64,000 nt of DNA from Alviniconcha marisindica. Taxonomy: Eukaryota; Mollusca; Gastropoda; Provannidae. Positions 12,344 through 24,900 of this stretch are shown here, one piece after another; within the stretch, counting starts at the first letter, position 1, and each line of letters starts with the position of its first letter. A program made the translations under genes and the position numbers. The DNA is taken from NCBI GenBank assembly GCA_018857735.1, contig JABMCL010001460.1, forward strand, positions 252,501-316,500, read 5' to 3'. The notes beneath the pieces were generated by a model. That model worked only from the letters and a program-made list of their open reading frames with translations. It was not told the DNA's origin and ran no database searches.

Positions 12344-14547
12344 CTAAGCAATGAACTCCTCTGGACTGTGTTCTTCGTTGGCCAGGTACTGCCGGGAATA
12401 CATATCCGCCTGCAAAACATACATTCAAATAATCATATTACCACAAATCCAAACACATAAAAGGTTAAAAAGAACACTGTTTATTAGGACAAAACACATC
12501 ATGCAAGTTTTGGGGGTAATCCCTTTTATGAAGCTACAAAACGACATTTAAACAACAGTTAAACTGTGAGAAATGAGATGTAGAACTAGGACACTTATCT
12601 GCTTTTGGCTGAGCTATGTTGTTTTCGTGTCCAGTGCTTAGAAGAATGTTCAATGGTCTTTTTTGTTTTTGTTTTTCATATTACTGCAAAGGCAAACATA
12701 AACACCAAGTTCATTTTCAATCAACCACAAAGTTCATTTTCAATCTACCACAAACATTTTTTTCTACATGAAAATAATGATGATCAGATGAAGAAGGTAA
12801 ATTCAACACAAACCTGACTGAATTCAGACAAAGTTCATGTTTAATCCACCATTAAAAAAATGTTCTACATAAAAATAATAACAATCAGATGAATGCACAC
12901 TAAAATAAAGAGACAAGAAAAGTAACTGGCAGAGTAGTTTCATACTTATAGGAACTTGGTTGGATTTGTTTCATCTTCAAAACAGACAGGAACAGTAAGG
13001 TTGGGGTTGATAGGGAATGGTAACAGAAAGGTACAGGAGGTGGTGGTGGTTCTATTTTGTTTTCTTCTAACAGACATCATAACAAGCAGTCGGTTAGCTT
13101 TCAGCAAAAAGATTTTTCTTTTAAACGGCCAAGTAGGAGGTCCAGAACAACACAGCGTCACAAACAATTCCAAAATCTAACGCTCTCAGTATAAAAACAA
13201 CAAAAAGATGCACACACACACACACACACAAACACACACAAAGAGCAAGTCTCACAAATCTTGTTGGCTCTGGGATCCTGTACTTGCAGCAGCAATGGAC
13301 CAGTCTGACGGCTGATTGCAGGCTGATCTTGTGACCCACCGACACGTAGATTGGGTTACGGGCTGAGTCGGTGCTGCGTAGTGCCATGCCGAGGGTGTCG
13401 CCACCATCTGTCGTCAGGGGGAATGTGTCGCCACCCACACTCAGCGACCGTTTCTGAAGCACAAAACTCTAGGTTAGCAGTACTCAAATCCCTACCCAAC
13501 TGCAGGAGGAAATGTACCCGATCGACACAATGAATGTCGGTAAACGATTTGTCACAGAAGTTCATACCTATAATGACAGAAAAAGTTAAAATCCAAGACC
13601 TACTTGACTCACTCTGTTAGTCATTAAGGTATAAACGCCTATGAGAATTCAAAATAGGTCCACAGAAATGTGAGTTGTGAATACTTTGGAGTGGAATCTG
13701 GGTGGGGTTTGTTTGCTTTGTGTCAATTTTTTTTAATTTTTTTTTTGCAAATATGATCAGTGAAATACACCCTGACCATTTCAGAAACAGTCTGAGAAAG
13801 CACATATATTCTGCACGATATGATTATTCCCAAAACAACCTTAACCCAGAAAGAGAATGAGAACTGGAGGAAGTACAATCAAAATTGACCCAGGCAAACA
13901 AACCCAAATGACGAAACTGACAGCAAAGAAAAGAAACCCTTCATCACTACCCTGGCTTTATGCGCTGCGCTTTCTTCAATACCATCAACGTGTATCAGGG
14001 TCTTGGCCACGCCCACACAGGGTATATCCAGAAGAACGCCTAGGTGGCAAGCCAGTCCAAATCCTCTGGGGTGAAGCTGGCCATTTCCGTCCACAAATAT
14101 CACCTGTAGACACACACACAAACATGCCCTGCTTATTAAAGGCATGGTCCATAAGCTATGAACAATGCCTAGACACTAAACACACACTCGCAATATATCA
14201 CTTTCAGTGTGATTCAACAAAGAAAGCAAGAAAAGGTGGTCACTGAGTCGCAACATCCTGTCTACTCATATATATAAACATATAGACAGCTGAGGTGGTT
14301 TGGTTCATGTATAGACATCACACTGCAGTTACACACACCACACTCACACACACACACTTACACACACGCACGCACGCACGCACACACACAGAGTGTCACA
14401 AACACAGCCCGATACTGTACAGGAAGTCTCAACAAGCAAACAATTCTACACAAAGGACATTCCAATGACATATTTCAGTGGGTTAATTAGACTTGTTTGA
14501 TGTCTCCACAGTGAGATACTAGTGGGGACTGAAATCACATAGAGGGG

Positions 14548-14589
<42 letters not shown>

Positions 14590-17500
14590 TGTGGTGTGTG
14601 GTGGGGGGAGGGGGGCTTATATATATATATATATATTATAATTTATATATATATAACTAACATTACACTGTCACCATCAGAATGATTCTGCATCAATATG
14701 ACCAGGCAGCAAGTACAAACCATTTCAGTGATGGTGTTTCATTCATTGCGGGGGCCCCCACCAACAGTACCTCTCTGGAGACAACTCGGCAATAAATGAG
14801 TCTAACGAACAATTGGCAGCCTTTTTCCATTGTTTCCACCGTACCAGCAGCACAATAAATGAAATCTCACATCTGGTTTGTAGCACGGTGCGTTTTTCAA
14901 CATGGCTTCGTACAGCTGGATGATGGAGTCCACCTCCCTGAAGGCCAGGAACCCTGGGATGTAGGGTGCTGTCAGCTGTATCATCTCCAGACGTTTGTAG
15001 ACCACCTGCCAGCACGTAACCACACATTTAGGACGTTTGTCTCGGCACCATAACACTAACAGTGGTCACGCTAGACATTTTTTTCAGACTGGTGCGACAG
15101 ATCTATAAATGTGGCAAAAGTGGTTTGCAGAAACTGGTCAGACAATCATTGTAACCAGTCAGATACACAGCTATCTATACTACCACCACACACACACGCA
15201 TGCACACACATTCTGTCAGGAAGAAGATAGAATTGATATAAAACTGAAACTGAACGAGACCAAGAGCACTCATGCAGAATCAACACACAAGGGAATTAAT
15301 TAGTGCTCAAAAGATGTCACACAAGTACAGCATCAAAGACCTGAGTCACCTATGGTAAATACTAGGTATATAACTTCACCAGAGGTATATAATATATATT
15401 ATATACATTTTTACACTAACAGCTTACCTTTAGCTCTGGAAAAGAGATGATTATGAGCGCTGCACAGGCATCAACACTGTTGCCTTTTATGAAGGAAATG
15501 TCGACTCCCCCAATGTAGAACGTTTTGCCAGTGTCCTTGTTCATTAACGTGTGAAGAAGCCTCTTCATCGATGGGCAGTCCTGTGTCAGCAACTGCCTCT
15601 TCAGTGCCAGCTGCTCTCTGTAACAGCACAGCTGAATCATGGCAAAATACGGACACTGACCAACAAAACTGACCCACATACCTACTGTTGCCACTGGCAC
15701 ACTTTCTACCCCGACTTGTTCTGAATTTTTTTCAATCAACTACTGTGGTGGTAGTGGTGGTGATTGTGTGCATGCTTGTGTGCAAGCATGTGTGTGTGTA
15801 AATAATGTACAAAGTTACTTACTCTTGTGCTTGGAATTGCTTGTAGTAGTTGTACTGTTAAAATCATTGTCATTGTGGGGGTTTTCTCCACTTTTATACA
15901 TGTAGATGTATCAATGTGGGTGTTTAAATTTAATTTCTCTCACAGTATGCTGAGCTCTATTTTTATGTTCACACTTTACAAATATTTCATTATCATTATT
16001 ATACACTCTAGTCAACACCCTTTTAAATGTTATGCCCAAGTTAACTAATCATTTCCGCTATGTACAGTTAGTACAAAATTTCAAGCAGACAATTTGGAAA
16101 AATATTTAGGCATTTTATTTTCTACTGACATTTTTTAAACTTGGAGCTGGAACAATAATAACCTCAGTTGAGCTTTACACGTACCTCTCACCTTGAACAA
16201 ATATCAAGGTCACCAAACAGCAGAAAGATTGAACTAAATGTTGTGCTGATATGATAAAATTCTTACCCATCAGAGTTCAAACTTTGTATGACCATTAGTG
16301 TTGGTGGACTTTATCATGAACATAATGCTTTAAACTAAAGGAGAACTGATGCAAAGACACAACCTGGCCTGAAAACATAAAAAACGTGTAAAATATTTCT
16401 ATCCACAGGCTTCATTTGGTTGTTTGATTAATATTCAATTTTAATTAATTAATTTTTTTAAATGCACTTTTTCTGCTTCAAATCTAAGCTTCTCCGGGTG
16501 CAGCCATGTTCGTTCAGTCTTTTCCCATAAAGGAGCAAAACAAAGTTGGCTATTATTATGCATAATCTGATAGTGATATTAAATTACTATTGCCACATAT
16601 TACGGCTTTGTTCATTACGTCACTAATACACTATAATATAAATTATAATACAGACTCCTGGGCACAAAATGGCAGCACTTTCGTGTTTTTGTGACTTTAA
16701 ATGTTTACTTTTAACAAACAAGACCAGAAATCAAATGAAAAACTGCTGTCTTGTCTTTTTTATTCCATTCCTACTGATAGGGTACATGATGCTTCGTTAC
16801 TTCAGTTCCCATTTAAGCAAATTTCACTTGAGGCAAATAACATTACTGACACCACTATACATTCCATTACATATATATCATACAAAATAAGCTAATCTAA
16901 ATCTAATATCTATGCAGTTTCTGGCGACTGGAATTTTTGTGGCTCTTGCTTAAAAATTAAAAAACAGTAATAGAGACTGTGAAATTCTGTATGCAAGTTA
17001 CAACTGTAAGTGTAATCATGTAGATTTTATTCTGAGTCATTGTAATAATGTATCTGAAGATAATGGTTGCAAAGTGTATAGTTCAGCAACAGTATTTGCA
17101 CCTTACAAAAGTGATTACGTTTCTTGTCAACTGGTAATACCATTATTAAGTACTACAAAAGTAGTAACTATTTTGTATTAGAAAAAAGGTTTTTTTATAC
17201 CTTTCCCATGTTTTTCTGATCTCTTCTTCCACTCGATTCTCTTTCCTTGGTGGGTCATGGTCACTGTCTGACTCTGATATGGGCATCTGATTCTTCTGAA
17301 CAAAATGAAAAATTTTCTTCCATACTGGTTTTGGTTTGTAAAATTGTGCCCAAGGTCTGGCTGTAATGATTGCTGCAGAATTCACACTCACAAGTGCCTG
17401 CCGCTTTTTGAAAATCTTCACACTGAATATAGGAGCCTTGTTTTGAAAGGCAAGCAGAACAACGGTCAGGTGCACAGTAGTTTGGCCCCACAGACTCAAT

Positions 17501-17713
17501 GAGAAATCCACAGCCCTTGCAGTAGTGTTGTCCGCATGGCGTTTGGAATGACAGTTCCATGGTCTCTGCGCACATGCAAGCTTGGCATAATTCTCTTAGT
17601 TTTCCCCTATCTCTCATCATTTTCAGTGACTTGTGGAGAATGCCACACTTTTTGCAGCCTTCACTTGTGTCAAGTGCCATTGCTTTTCTTTTGCGGGTGG
17701 TCACTGAGGGCAT
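12344..17713 (-). CDS. ENDOV: Endonuclease V with N-terminal Cys-rich module
   Basis: Endonuclease V cleaves nucleic acid one base 3' of inosine; the animal enzyme acts mainly on inosine-containing RNA. Coding exons on the minus strand are 17713-17201, 15617-15428, 15005-14871, 14103-13951, 13453-13256 and 12409-12344. All junctions are GT/AG with agreeing phases. Family motifs: GGVDISF with the first metal-binding Asp (exon 2), [11 protein letters not shown] with the wedge-type motif and catalytic Glu (exon 3), VDGNG and [12 protein letters not shown] (exon 4), SVGHKISL (exon 5), ending SPEEFIA. In exon 1, ATG 17713 has an in-frame TAA 6 bp upstream. It opens an unusual Cys-rich region (C20, C23, C43, C46, C60, H63, C65, C68, C85, C88, C108, C110, C113). 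This frame stops at 17261, while the frame joining exon 2 (acidic linker, then [10 protein letters not shown]) is offset by one base. One extra base near the CCC at about 17281-17283 would explain it. Real break, assembly error and unseen exon are all possible. Confidence 0.88.
14547..14660. repeat. (TG)n and (AT)n microsatellites in ENDOV intron 3
   Basis: A TG tract with G-rich interruptions (14547-14610) is followed by AT alternation (14619-14655). Confidence 0.9.
14661..14745 (-). mobile_element. SINE body fragment in ENDOV intron 3
   Basis: CATTACACTGTCACCATCAG, AATGATTCTGCATCAATATG and GTGTTTCATTCATTG match the body of the SINE family at 3785-4113 in the same orientation, with more divergence and no tRNA-like head. 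Confidence 0.6.
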
Positions 17714-19288
17714 ATTTTACTGCGCAATCACTTTCTGCAACACGACAAATGGAGGTGATGGCAAACATCTATGCAGATTACTGCATCAGCATTATGATTG
17801 TGTCAGTGGCGTTACACTTACAGTCATTACGAAAAAGACATTTCAAATGAGTATACCCACCATAAACATTTTTTTATATATTTTTTTAAAATACCGATCC
17901 TGTCAGCAAGTAACAAATCCACACTTCATTTCAGTTTCAACACTGAAACTGCTTTTCTGTCATTTCATTTCAAATTCAAGCTAGGATCTATGCTCATGAG
18001 CAAATCCACATGGGCTCAACCCCATCTCTCATATGTCCTATGCTGGTCTTAGTCAGTTACAGACGGTGACACTAAGACAACAGATGAAATTAGCACTCTC
18101 TCGCTAGATCCAGAGCTCGGTCTCCGTAGTGCTACAGCTTACTAGGCGGTTCCACACCAGAGACTATCTTTGCCGACACTGACGGTACCACAGCAGAGCA
18201 CTGCAAAGGGATACCCAATCAGAAAACGTCAAAAATTGTCGCAGTATTACTCCCATTAGACTTAGTAACTGAGTAAGTACTACGTTTTCTACTATTTGCT
18301 GGAAGTTTCTGGTTGGACAGCACAAGTTCTGTTTACGGCCTCAGCCAAGCGCCGATAGATCATCACCACTGCTGCGCGTCTCAGCCCGTCGCACCAACGC
18401 CAGATTTCTGGATGGTAGCGACGTATTCTACAGAAACAGAAATAGGAAGTGAGAAACGATGATCTGTTTTGGTGCAATCCAAGTAAGGGAGGTAACGCCC
18501 AAGCCGTTCGGTCCAAAGGGAAAGAAGCACGACTACTCGTGGGCGAACGACGTATGAAACGGAAAAGTCAGCAACAACGGTTTTTTAAGCTGTTACACTT
18601 ACTCTCATACACACACATTCTCCCACAAAATATTATGTATAATATAGGACACGAAATTCCTAGTCCTGCGTGGGGAAAATGAGTGAGGTCGCATGACATA
18701 ATACGAGCGTTGTACCATTTCTGATAACAGCTGAGGTAGAACTTTTTTGATGTTTTCTTAGTATACATATTTTCAAGCAGAAATAGGCAGCCGCTGTAGA
18801 ATTGTGACGTCCTTCATTACATAATTTTATGATGTTCTGACCTGTGCTTAACAAAATGGAACAAAGAAAGGAACTCATTCGTAGATGATTTACGTTCTTA
18901 TGAGGATGGAGATGATCCTGTCAAACTGCATGAAAAACTGACAACCATCACGGAGAGTTTAGTGTTGCACATGTAATGTCAGTGACGCCGCAACCGTGAT
19001 ACGAAAAAACTGTTGACACCAGAAGGAGAAAAAAAAAAAAAAAAAAGAATGAAAAACTATTTCATGTAAACTGCACAGGGTCACCTCTGGATGATGTAAA
19101 ACATTAAGAAAAGAAAACTGACAAAAAGACCACACACACACACACATACTACACACACAAATGCCCCCCCAACCCCCCTCCCCAGCACACACACAATAGC
19201 ATGCATGAACAAATGGTCACACACGAGCACAACAGCATGAATGCACACACAAGTGGTCACACACAAACACACTGACATAGAAGAGCAT

Positions 19289-19312
19289 GCTCACACACAC
19301 ACACACACATAT

Positions 19313-19361
<49 letters not shown>

Positions 19362-19384
19362 CTTGCACACACACACACACACAC
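19289..19384. repeat. (AC)n microsatellite
   Basis: AC repeats broken by ATATGC and GAGTCTTGC. Confidence 0.95.
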
Positions 19385-19590
19385 TGGCACAAAGGAACAA
19401 GGGCCTAGCAGGCTGCAGAAACTACTATTATTACTACTACTTTTAAAGCTCTATATACTGTGAAAGAGATAAGCTTATGCCACTGTACATTGTCAAAAAT
19501 ACAAAGAATCATAAACAGTATAAATACTGGGCAAATATGCACAGCAGCAGTGACAACAACAGCAACAGCACCAACACACACACACACATA

Positions 19591-20130
19591 TCTTGGTAGT
19601 TTTGACGTTATCTGCTCGTGACAACCTTTGGAGCCCAATAGGTCTGACATTTCCTACTTGTGACCAGATAGGCCTGACGTGGTCTTTTTGCGACGAACAT
19701 TTTTAAACAGAGGCCAACTGGAAATCTGATGTTCACAACTGTTTTCAGAGGCTTGGTAGGTCTAACATTGTTTGTGGTCAACATTTTCAGAAGTCTACAG
19801 GTGATCTTACAATACCTTTCTGTGACCCACAATTTTAGAGGCCTAGGAAGTCTGATGTTTGTGATCAGTGTTTTAAGAGGCCTAGCAAGTCATCTATTTC
19901 AGTATTTGTGACCAGTGTTTCCCGAGGCCTAACGGTACAGCTGACGTTGCTAGTTTGTGGCCAACCTTTTGAGTGGCCTGGGAGATCTAACATCTGTTTG
20001 TGAGCAATATTTTCAGAGGCCTAATAAGCATCACATTGCCTGTTTGTGACCTACTTTTTGCGAGACATGGAGGTCTGGCACTGTTTGTTTCTGATCTTCA
20101 AAAAGTTGCAAAGATCCGACATTTTTTAAA
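19591..20130. repeat. Degenerate minisatellite, about 43-bp unit
   Basis: Roughly a dozen diverged units share CAGAGGCCTAG, AGTCTGACATT and TTTGTGACCA. Units vary in length and sequence, so the array is old. Confidence 0.75.
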
Positions 20131-21894
20131 GTTGCAAACTTCAGCAATCAATTTGTTGTTGCTGTTGTTGATCGCTTTTATATAGTGCTACACTCCACTC
20201 TTGAGCAGACTCACTGCACTTGTATGTGATTCTACATTCGTGATTCGTGTGAACAGACCTGCTCCACCCAATCAGATAGACTGAACTCTCATAATCAGCA
20301 GGCAATGGTTGTTGTAGTGGTGCTGAAATCAACGCCACAATGTGCATGACCTTACCTTGAAGTCTAATCAAATATGGATTGTATGAACTCATTAAAAATA
20401 TTAAAAACAAAAACAACCTTACTCCAAATCCAGAGCTGTTGTCTCCAGTGCAAGTTTGCTAACATTCTCACAATACTGGCTGTTTGCCTCAAATTAGTTT
20501 CATAACTTCACAGATAGCACTGTGTGCTAGAAGTTAATTTTGTAACTTCACAGATAACACCCAATTGGAGTTTGTGTCAGACCCACCTAGCTTCTTTCTC
20601 CTCTCTCTTTTTTTTTTTAATGTTAGGGGTGGGATTGGTCAGGTGGTCTGCCCAAAATGGCACGACATCCCTGTTGCTGAATTATTTACAAGCATATTCT
20701 TGGAAAGTTTGTGTTCATGTCCATTATGGCTCTGAGTTTGCCATGAGCAAATAATCCAAGCAAAATAAGATGCAGATCAAAGGTGTGTTGATATTTAGGT
20801 AGGAGGGTGTGTGCAGAGTGTGTGTCATATAAAATAATGAACCTACTAAAACTGTTTTCTAAGTTGAAGACAAAGTTGACCAAGCTTTTAGAACAATAAA
20901 GTTTTTATTTCTGTCTCTTGAGCACATCATTTTAGTTATCAGACCAAATACCAAATCAAGTGTTCAATTTCCTGAGGGTATATCAAGGTGAAAAAGAGCC
21001 TTCATTATCTTCCTGAAGAAGAAGTCTGTCAGAGCTAAGGAAGAATTGCACACACAGACACAAGTAAAGAAAGAGAATGAAAAGTATGAACTCTTGTTTT
21101 AAATATCCATATGTCACTTCCTTTTCATCAGCAAATATCACATCACACAGCATAGGTCCATACATCCGAACAATATCACTAACAAACAATAGACTACAGC
21201 CAGTCTCTCTTTTCTTTCACAGTCAAATCTTTTCCTGTATTTTCATCTTGTTTTAAAACAAAACAAAAAGCAGCTGAAGAGCAAATGCTCAAATGATGCA
21301 TAAATGTAACACCAGCAGCCAAAAGCAGTGAACAAGAAATGTCAAACTTTATAACATCTTGAACACAAACGCATTGTATAGATCTGTAAATATATTTCAT
21401 TTCACCAATATTAATTGCAGGTCAAAAGCAGGCTCATCTTCGAAACTGAGGGTGTATGCTGTTGACATTCTTGCTCCCAGGATTGTTAATGTGCCTCTTG
21501 GGACATCTAAAATGCATGAAAGTACTTTGAAGTTGCTCACAATACAAAGCTTGTTAGACAGGCTGCAGACTTTGGGAATAAATATCAGCCATGGTACCAT
21601 GTTCACTATGCTTGTTTTTTGGTTGTAATTAATATAAATTACATATACCCCCAGAGAAGCCCTCAGTTGGGACAAAAATTCGGACTTTCCTCTTTTCAGC
21701 CTTCATCTTCGCCATTAATCAGGATACATTCAGAATAACAGGTTTTCACATGTGTACATAAAACAACAAATATCTGATTCTAAATATGTTGTTCTGAAAT
21801 ATGTGAGTGTGTGTATATGTCATGTCATAGGGAAAATGTTTATTTTTGTGGTTTTTTTTTTTGGTCTTCTTGCAATATCTCTCTTTTCATTATT

Positions 21895-21900
21895 TTTATT
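21895..21900 (-). promoter_or_regulatory. DIABLO poly(A) signal
   Basis: TTTATT on the plus strand is AATAAA on the minus strand, about 48 bp after the DIABLO stop. A second copy is at 21839-21844. Confidence 0.6.
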
Positions 21901-21947
21901 CATATCATCATTATTTTTCTTCAATATGGCACTTGCAAACACACAAA

Positions 21948-24900
21948 TCAAAATGCCTCTTGTGCTGTCTTCTCATCATCATTAGTTTTTGATTCCTCGG
22001 GCACATCTTCAGCAGAAATTTCTTCTGCTGCTTTTTTCCTCCTCTCTTCTTTCTCAGCATGCTCTGCTATGGTCTTGATACAATGGGCCATGACCTCTTG
22101 TAGCTGCGTCTGAAGCTTTTGGCTCTGCTCATGTGCGCTGTTAACGTGTCGCTGTGCATTGTGCAAGCGCTCGCCCACACTGGTGCTGGTGAATTCAGAC
22201 CCTGTGGAAAAAAAACTAGTGAGGAGCTGACAGAACACATCAGCAGCAAATACAGTCTTGCTAAATTAGTCCCACACAATGTCAAGCATTTCAAAAAATG
22301 TCTTGAAAGAAGCAGTGTAAAGCATTTCAAGAAATGTCTTGGAAGAAGCAGTGTGGTCCCCAAAAGGTTTCATGTTCAGTTCTTTTTCTGCCTTGTCATA
22401 TGCTTGAGTGGTACAATACTGTACTTGTGGGGTCAGTGGTGCAGAGCAAGAGTGCTTGCTCTCCAAAGCCAGGTTAAGTATGATCAAGTTTGGTCACCAC
22501 ATGGATTGGTGGCCATTATGTGTTAAGCTTTGCGCCTGCCCTGAGATTTCTCCGAGTCAAATTCCCTGCAGGCTACAACAGTCCTTTGGATCAGACTGAA
22601 AACCGAGGTCCCCCATGTGTGCATGCATGCTAAACGATCACATACACCCACTTAAGATCCTGGTAGTCCATGTCAGAGTTTGGTGGAATCTGGAAACAAC
22701 GCGGGACCTCAGTTTATAGTCTCACCTGATGGACTGTTCTTCACACACACACAATCATAAAACAAAAATGATGCAAGAAAATACTGGGGGGGGGGGGGGG
22801 GGGGGGGGGGGGGATTCACAGGTAAGTCTCACATCCTCTGCACACAGTGATAAGTAAGTGCATCATTACTGAGTTGTAAACAAATATAGATTAGAGCATG
22901 TGCACAAAGGTCAGTGCCAACATAAAAATATATATAATATATATATATAAGCTCACCTGCAAGGAAAGCCACTTCAGCTGATGCATCAGCAAGCTTCTGT
23001 ACACATGAAAATAACAGTTGCAGATCCTGCAAAAAATGATCAGTCACAATGAAACCACAGATAACCTATAAACATATATATATATTCAATTCAAATAAAA
23101 GAAATTATAACTCACTTTTTTCTTTTCTTTTTTAAAGTTTATACAACTATTCAAGGAGACAAACAGAAATGGTAACTTTTCAACATTTTCGTTGTTAGTG
23201 TGAAATGCTGCATGTATTTGAAACTAATGCTAGGAGTTATAAAAAATAGTTTGACAAATACCTTTCAAATAAAAGAACAAACACATCAAGTTATCAACTA
23301 TTAAGCATAAGAACTGTAAGAACTTTCAATATCAACACAGACCAACAGTCAGTTGGAAATGGGATTTTTTTCTTTCTTTCACTTTATCAAACTAAAAACC
23401 AATGTTCCAACTGTGCTCACCCCTGTACACAACCCAATTAAAACTGACAACAAAACCTGATGTACTTTTTGTATCTCTCCTCACTGGCCATGCCTTGCAG
23501 AATGATGCCCCACACACCCAATCTTCATCTGCCTTGTTGCCCAGTACAGTGAGGTGGAACTTAGTACAAAACCAAATTAATACCACAACTACAAACCTTG
23601 ATGTGCTTTTCGTATCTGTCCATACGGGCCCTGCCTTGCAGAATGACATCCCATACCCGATCCTCCTCGGCCTTGTTGCCCAGTACAGTGAGGTGGAGCT
23701 CCAGCAAGTGAATAAGTACATCCACTGTCTGTCAAAATCGTGGAGAAGCAATTTAAGTCTATAAAATGCAGTAAATAACTTATAAGAAATGATGCTGCCT
23801 TGCTTTTGAAATAGATTGCTGATTTTGAACCTCTCAACTACTAAAATATAATTTTCACAGAGAAGCAATTTAAGTCTATAAAATGCAGTAAATAACTTAT
23901 AAGAAATGATGCTGCCTTGCCTTTGAAATTGACTGATGATTTTGAACCTCTCAACTACTAAAACAGAATTTTCCCTATTTTCCTTTCTTCTTCACAGGAC
24001 TCAGGAGTTTATAACTCTGCCTCTATAGCAATTAGCATAAAAGTTACCTCCCTCACACATTGCCAGCCCTTGTCAGTATTTTTAAGAGTAACACTGGTAA
24101 TGACAGAAATGAATTGCTGGGTCACAATGATACTAGAAATAAGATCTGATCAAGAATTTTATAATTATATAATACTGTTTTCATACTGAAATTCATCTAG
24201 TCCTTTTCATATAAATCCAGGGCTTCTAAGTTGCATCACTTAAAAACAAGGCTGGTCTTTTTCATCAAATCTAAAACTCCTGTGACTGATCAGTTGGACA
24301 TGGTTGGTCTTCCTTCCAGTGAACAAAGTGCTGGTATAATGTCCCTGTTCCAGACTATAAAGTATAAAAAACACATGTTCCACTAAATCATAACATGTTA
24401 ATATAGTTACATTTTAACGCTAAAAAATATTATGAACAGTAAGAATGAAAAACAGTTACTTGCACTACACACTCACTTCTCTGTATTTCTGCTCAGCTTC
24501 TATCAGTGAATGTGCAGTCTGGCTTAGAAGTGTTGTCACAGCATCAGCAGTCTGAGCAGATGCAGCTTTCAACAAGTATTCCTGGCCCAGTTTGCTGGCA
24601 TCAGGCACCTGCATTGTTACAATTTTATCCAAGTTACAAACAATAGAACTCAGTTATAATTATAATTATACTGGTGGAGAACCAGAAGGAAAGAGCTGCC
24701 TGTTTAGAGAGAATGTGTCTGCAACAGGAAGCCAGTGGAGTTTTTTTTCTTCTGGAGATAGTCATGACGTGGGTTAAAAAAACAAAATTTTTTTTTACAA
24801 CAGATCCGTCAAGTAGTATGCTTTTGTATTTTCTACAACAAGGCTATATCTGTACATAGGTAATGCCTACCAGGAATAAACTGCACAAGCCAAACAATAT

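Larger units (their letters stand above)
17714..21894. other. Intergenic between ENDOV and DIABLO
   Basis: The ENDOV promoter should lie in 17714-18500. A minus-strand frame at 18292-18516 contains HPEIWRWCDGLRR, which loosely resembles the tail of MULE-type transposases. The AC arrays around 19120-19384 and the minisatellite at 19591-20130 fill much of the rest. No gene is supported. Confidence 0.45.

Noticed and set aside
17146..17511. Start of ENDOV at the internal ATG at 17511 in the nuclease frame
   Set aside because: Its first 60 or so residues are the out-of-frame reading of the Cys-rich module and look non-coding; I prefer a start at 17713 with a frame break, but transcripts must decide.
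18292..18516. Minus-strand frame with HPEIWRWCDGLRR resembling a MULE/FLYWCH transposase tail
   Set aside because: The match is one short motif recalled from memory; no zinc finger or catalytic region is nearby, so I did not list it as an element.
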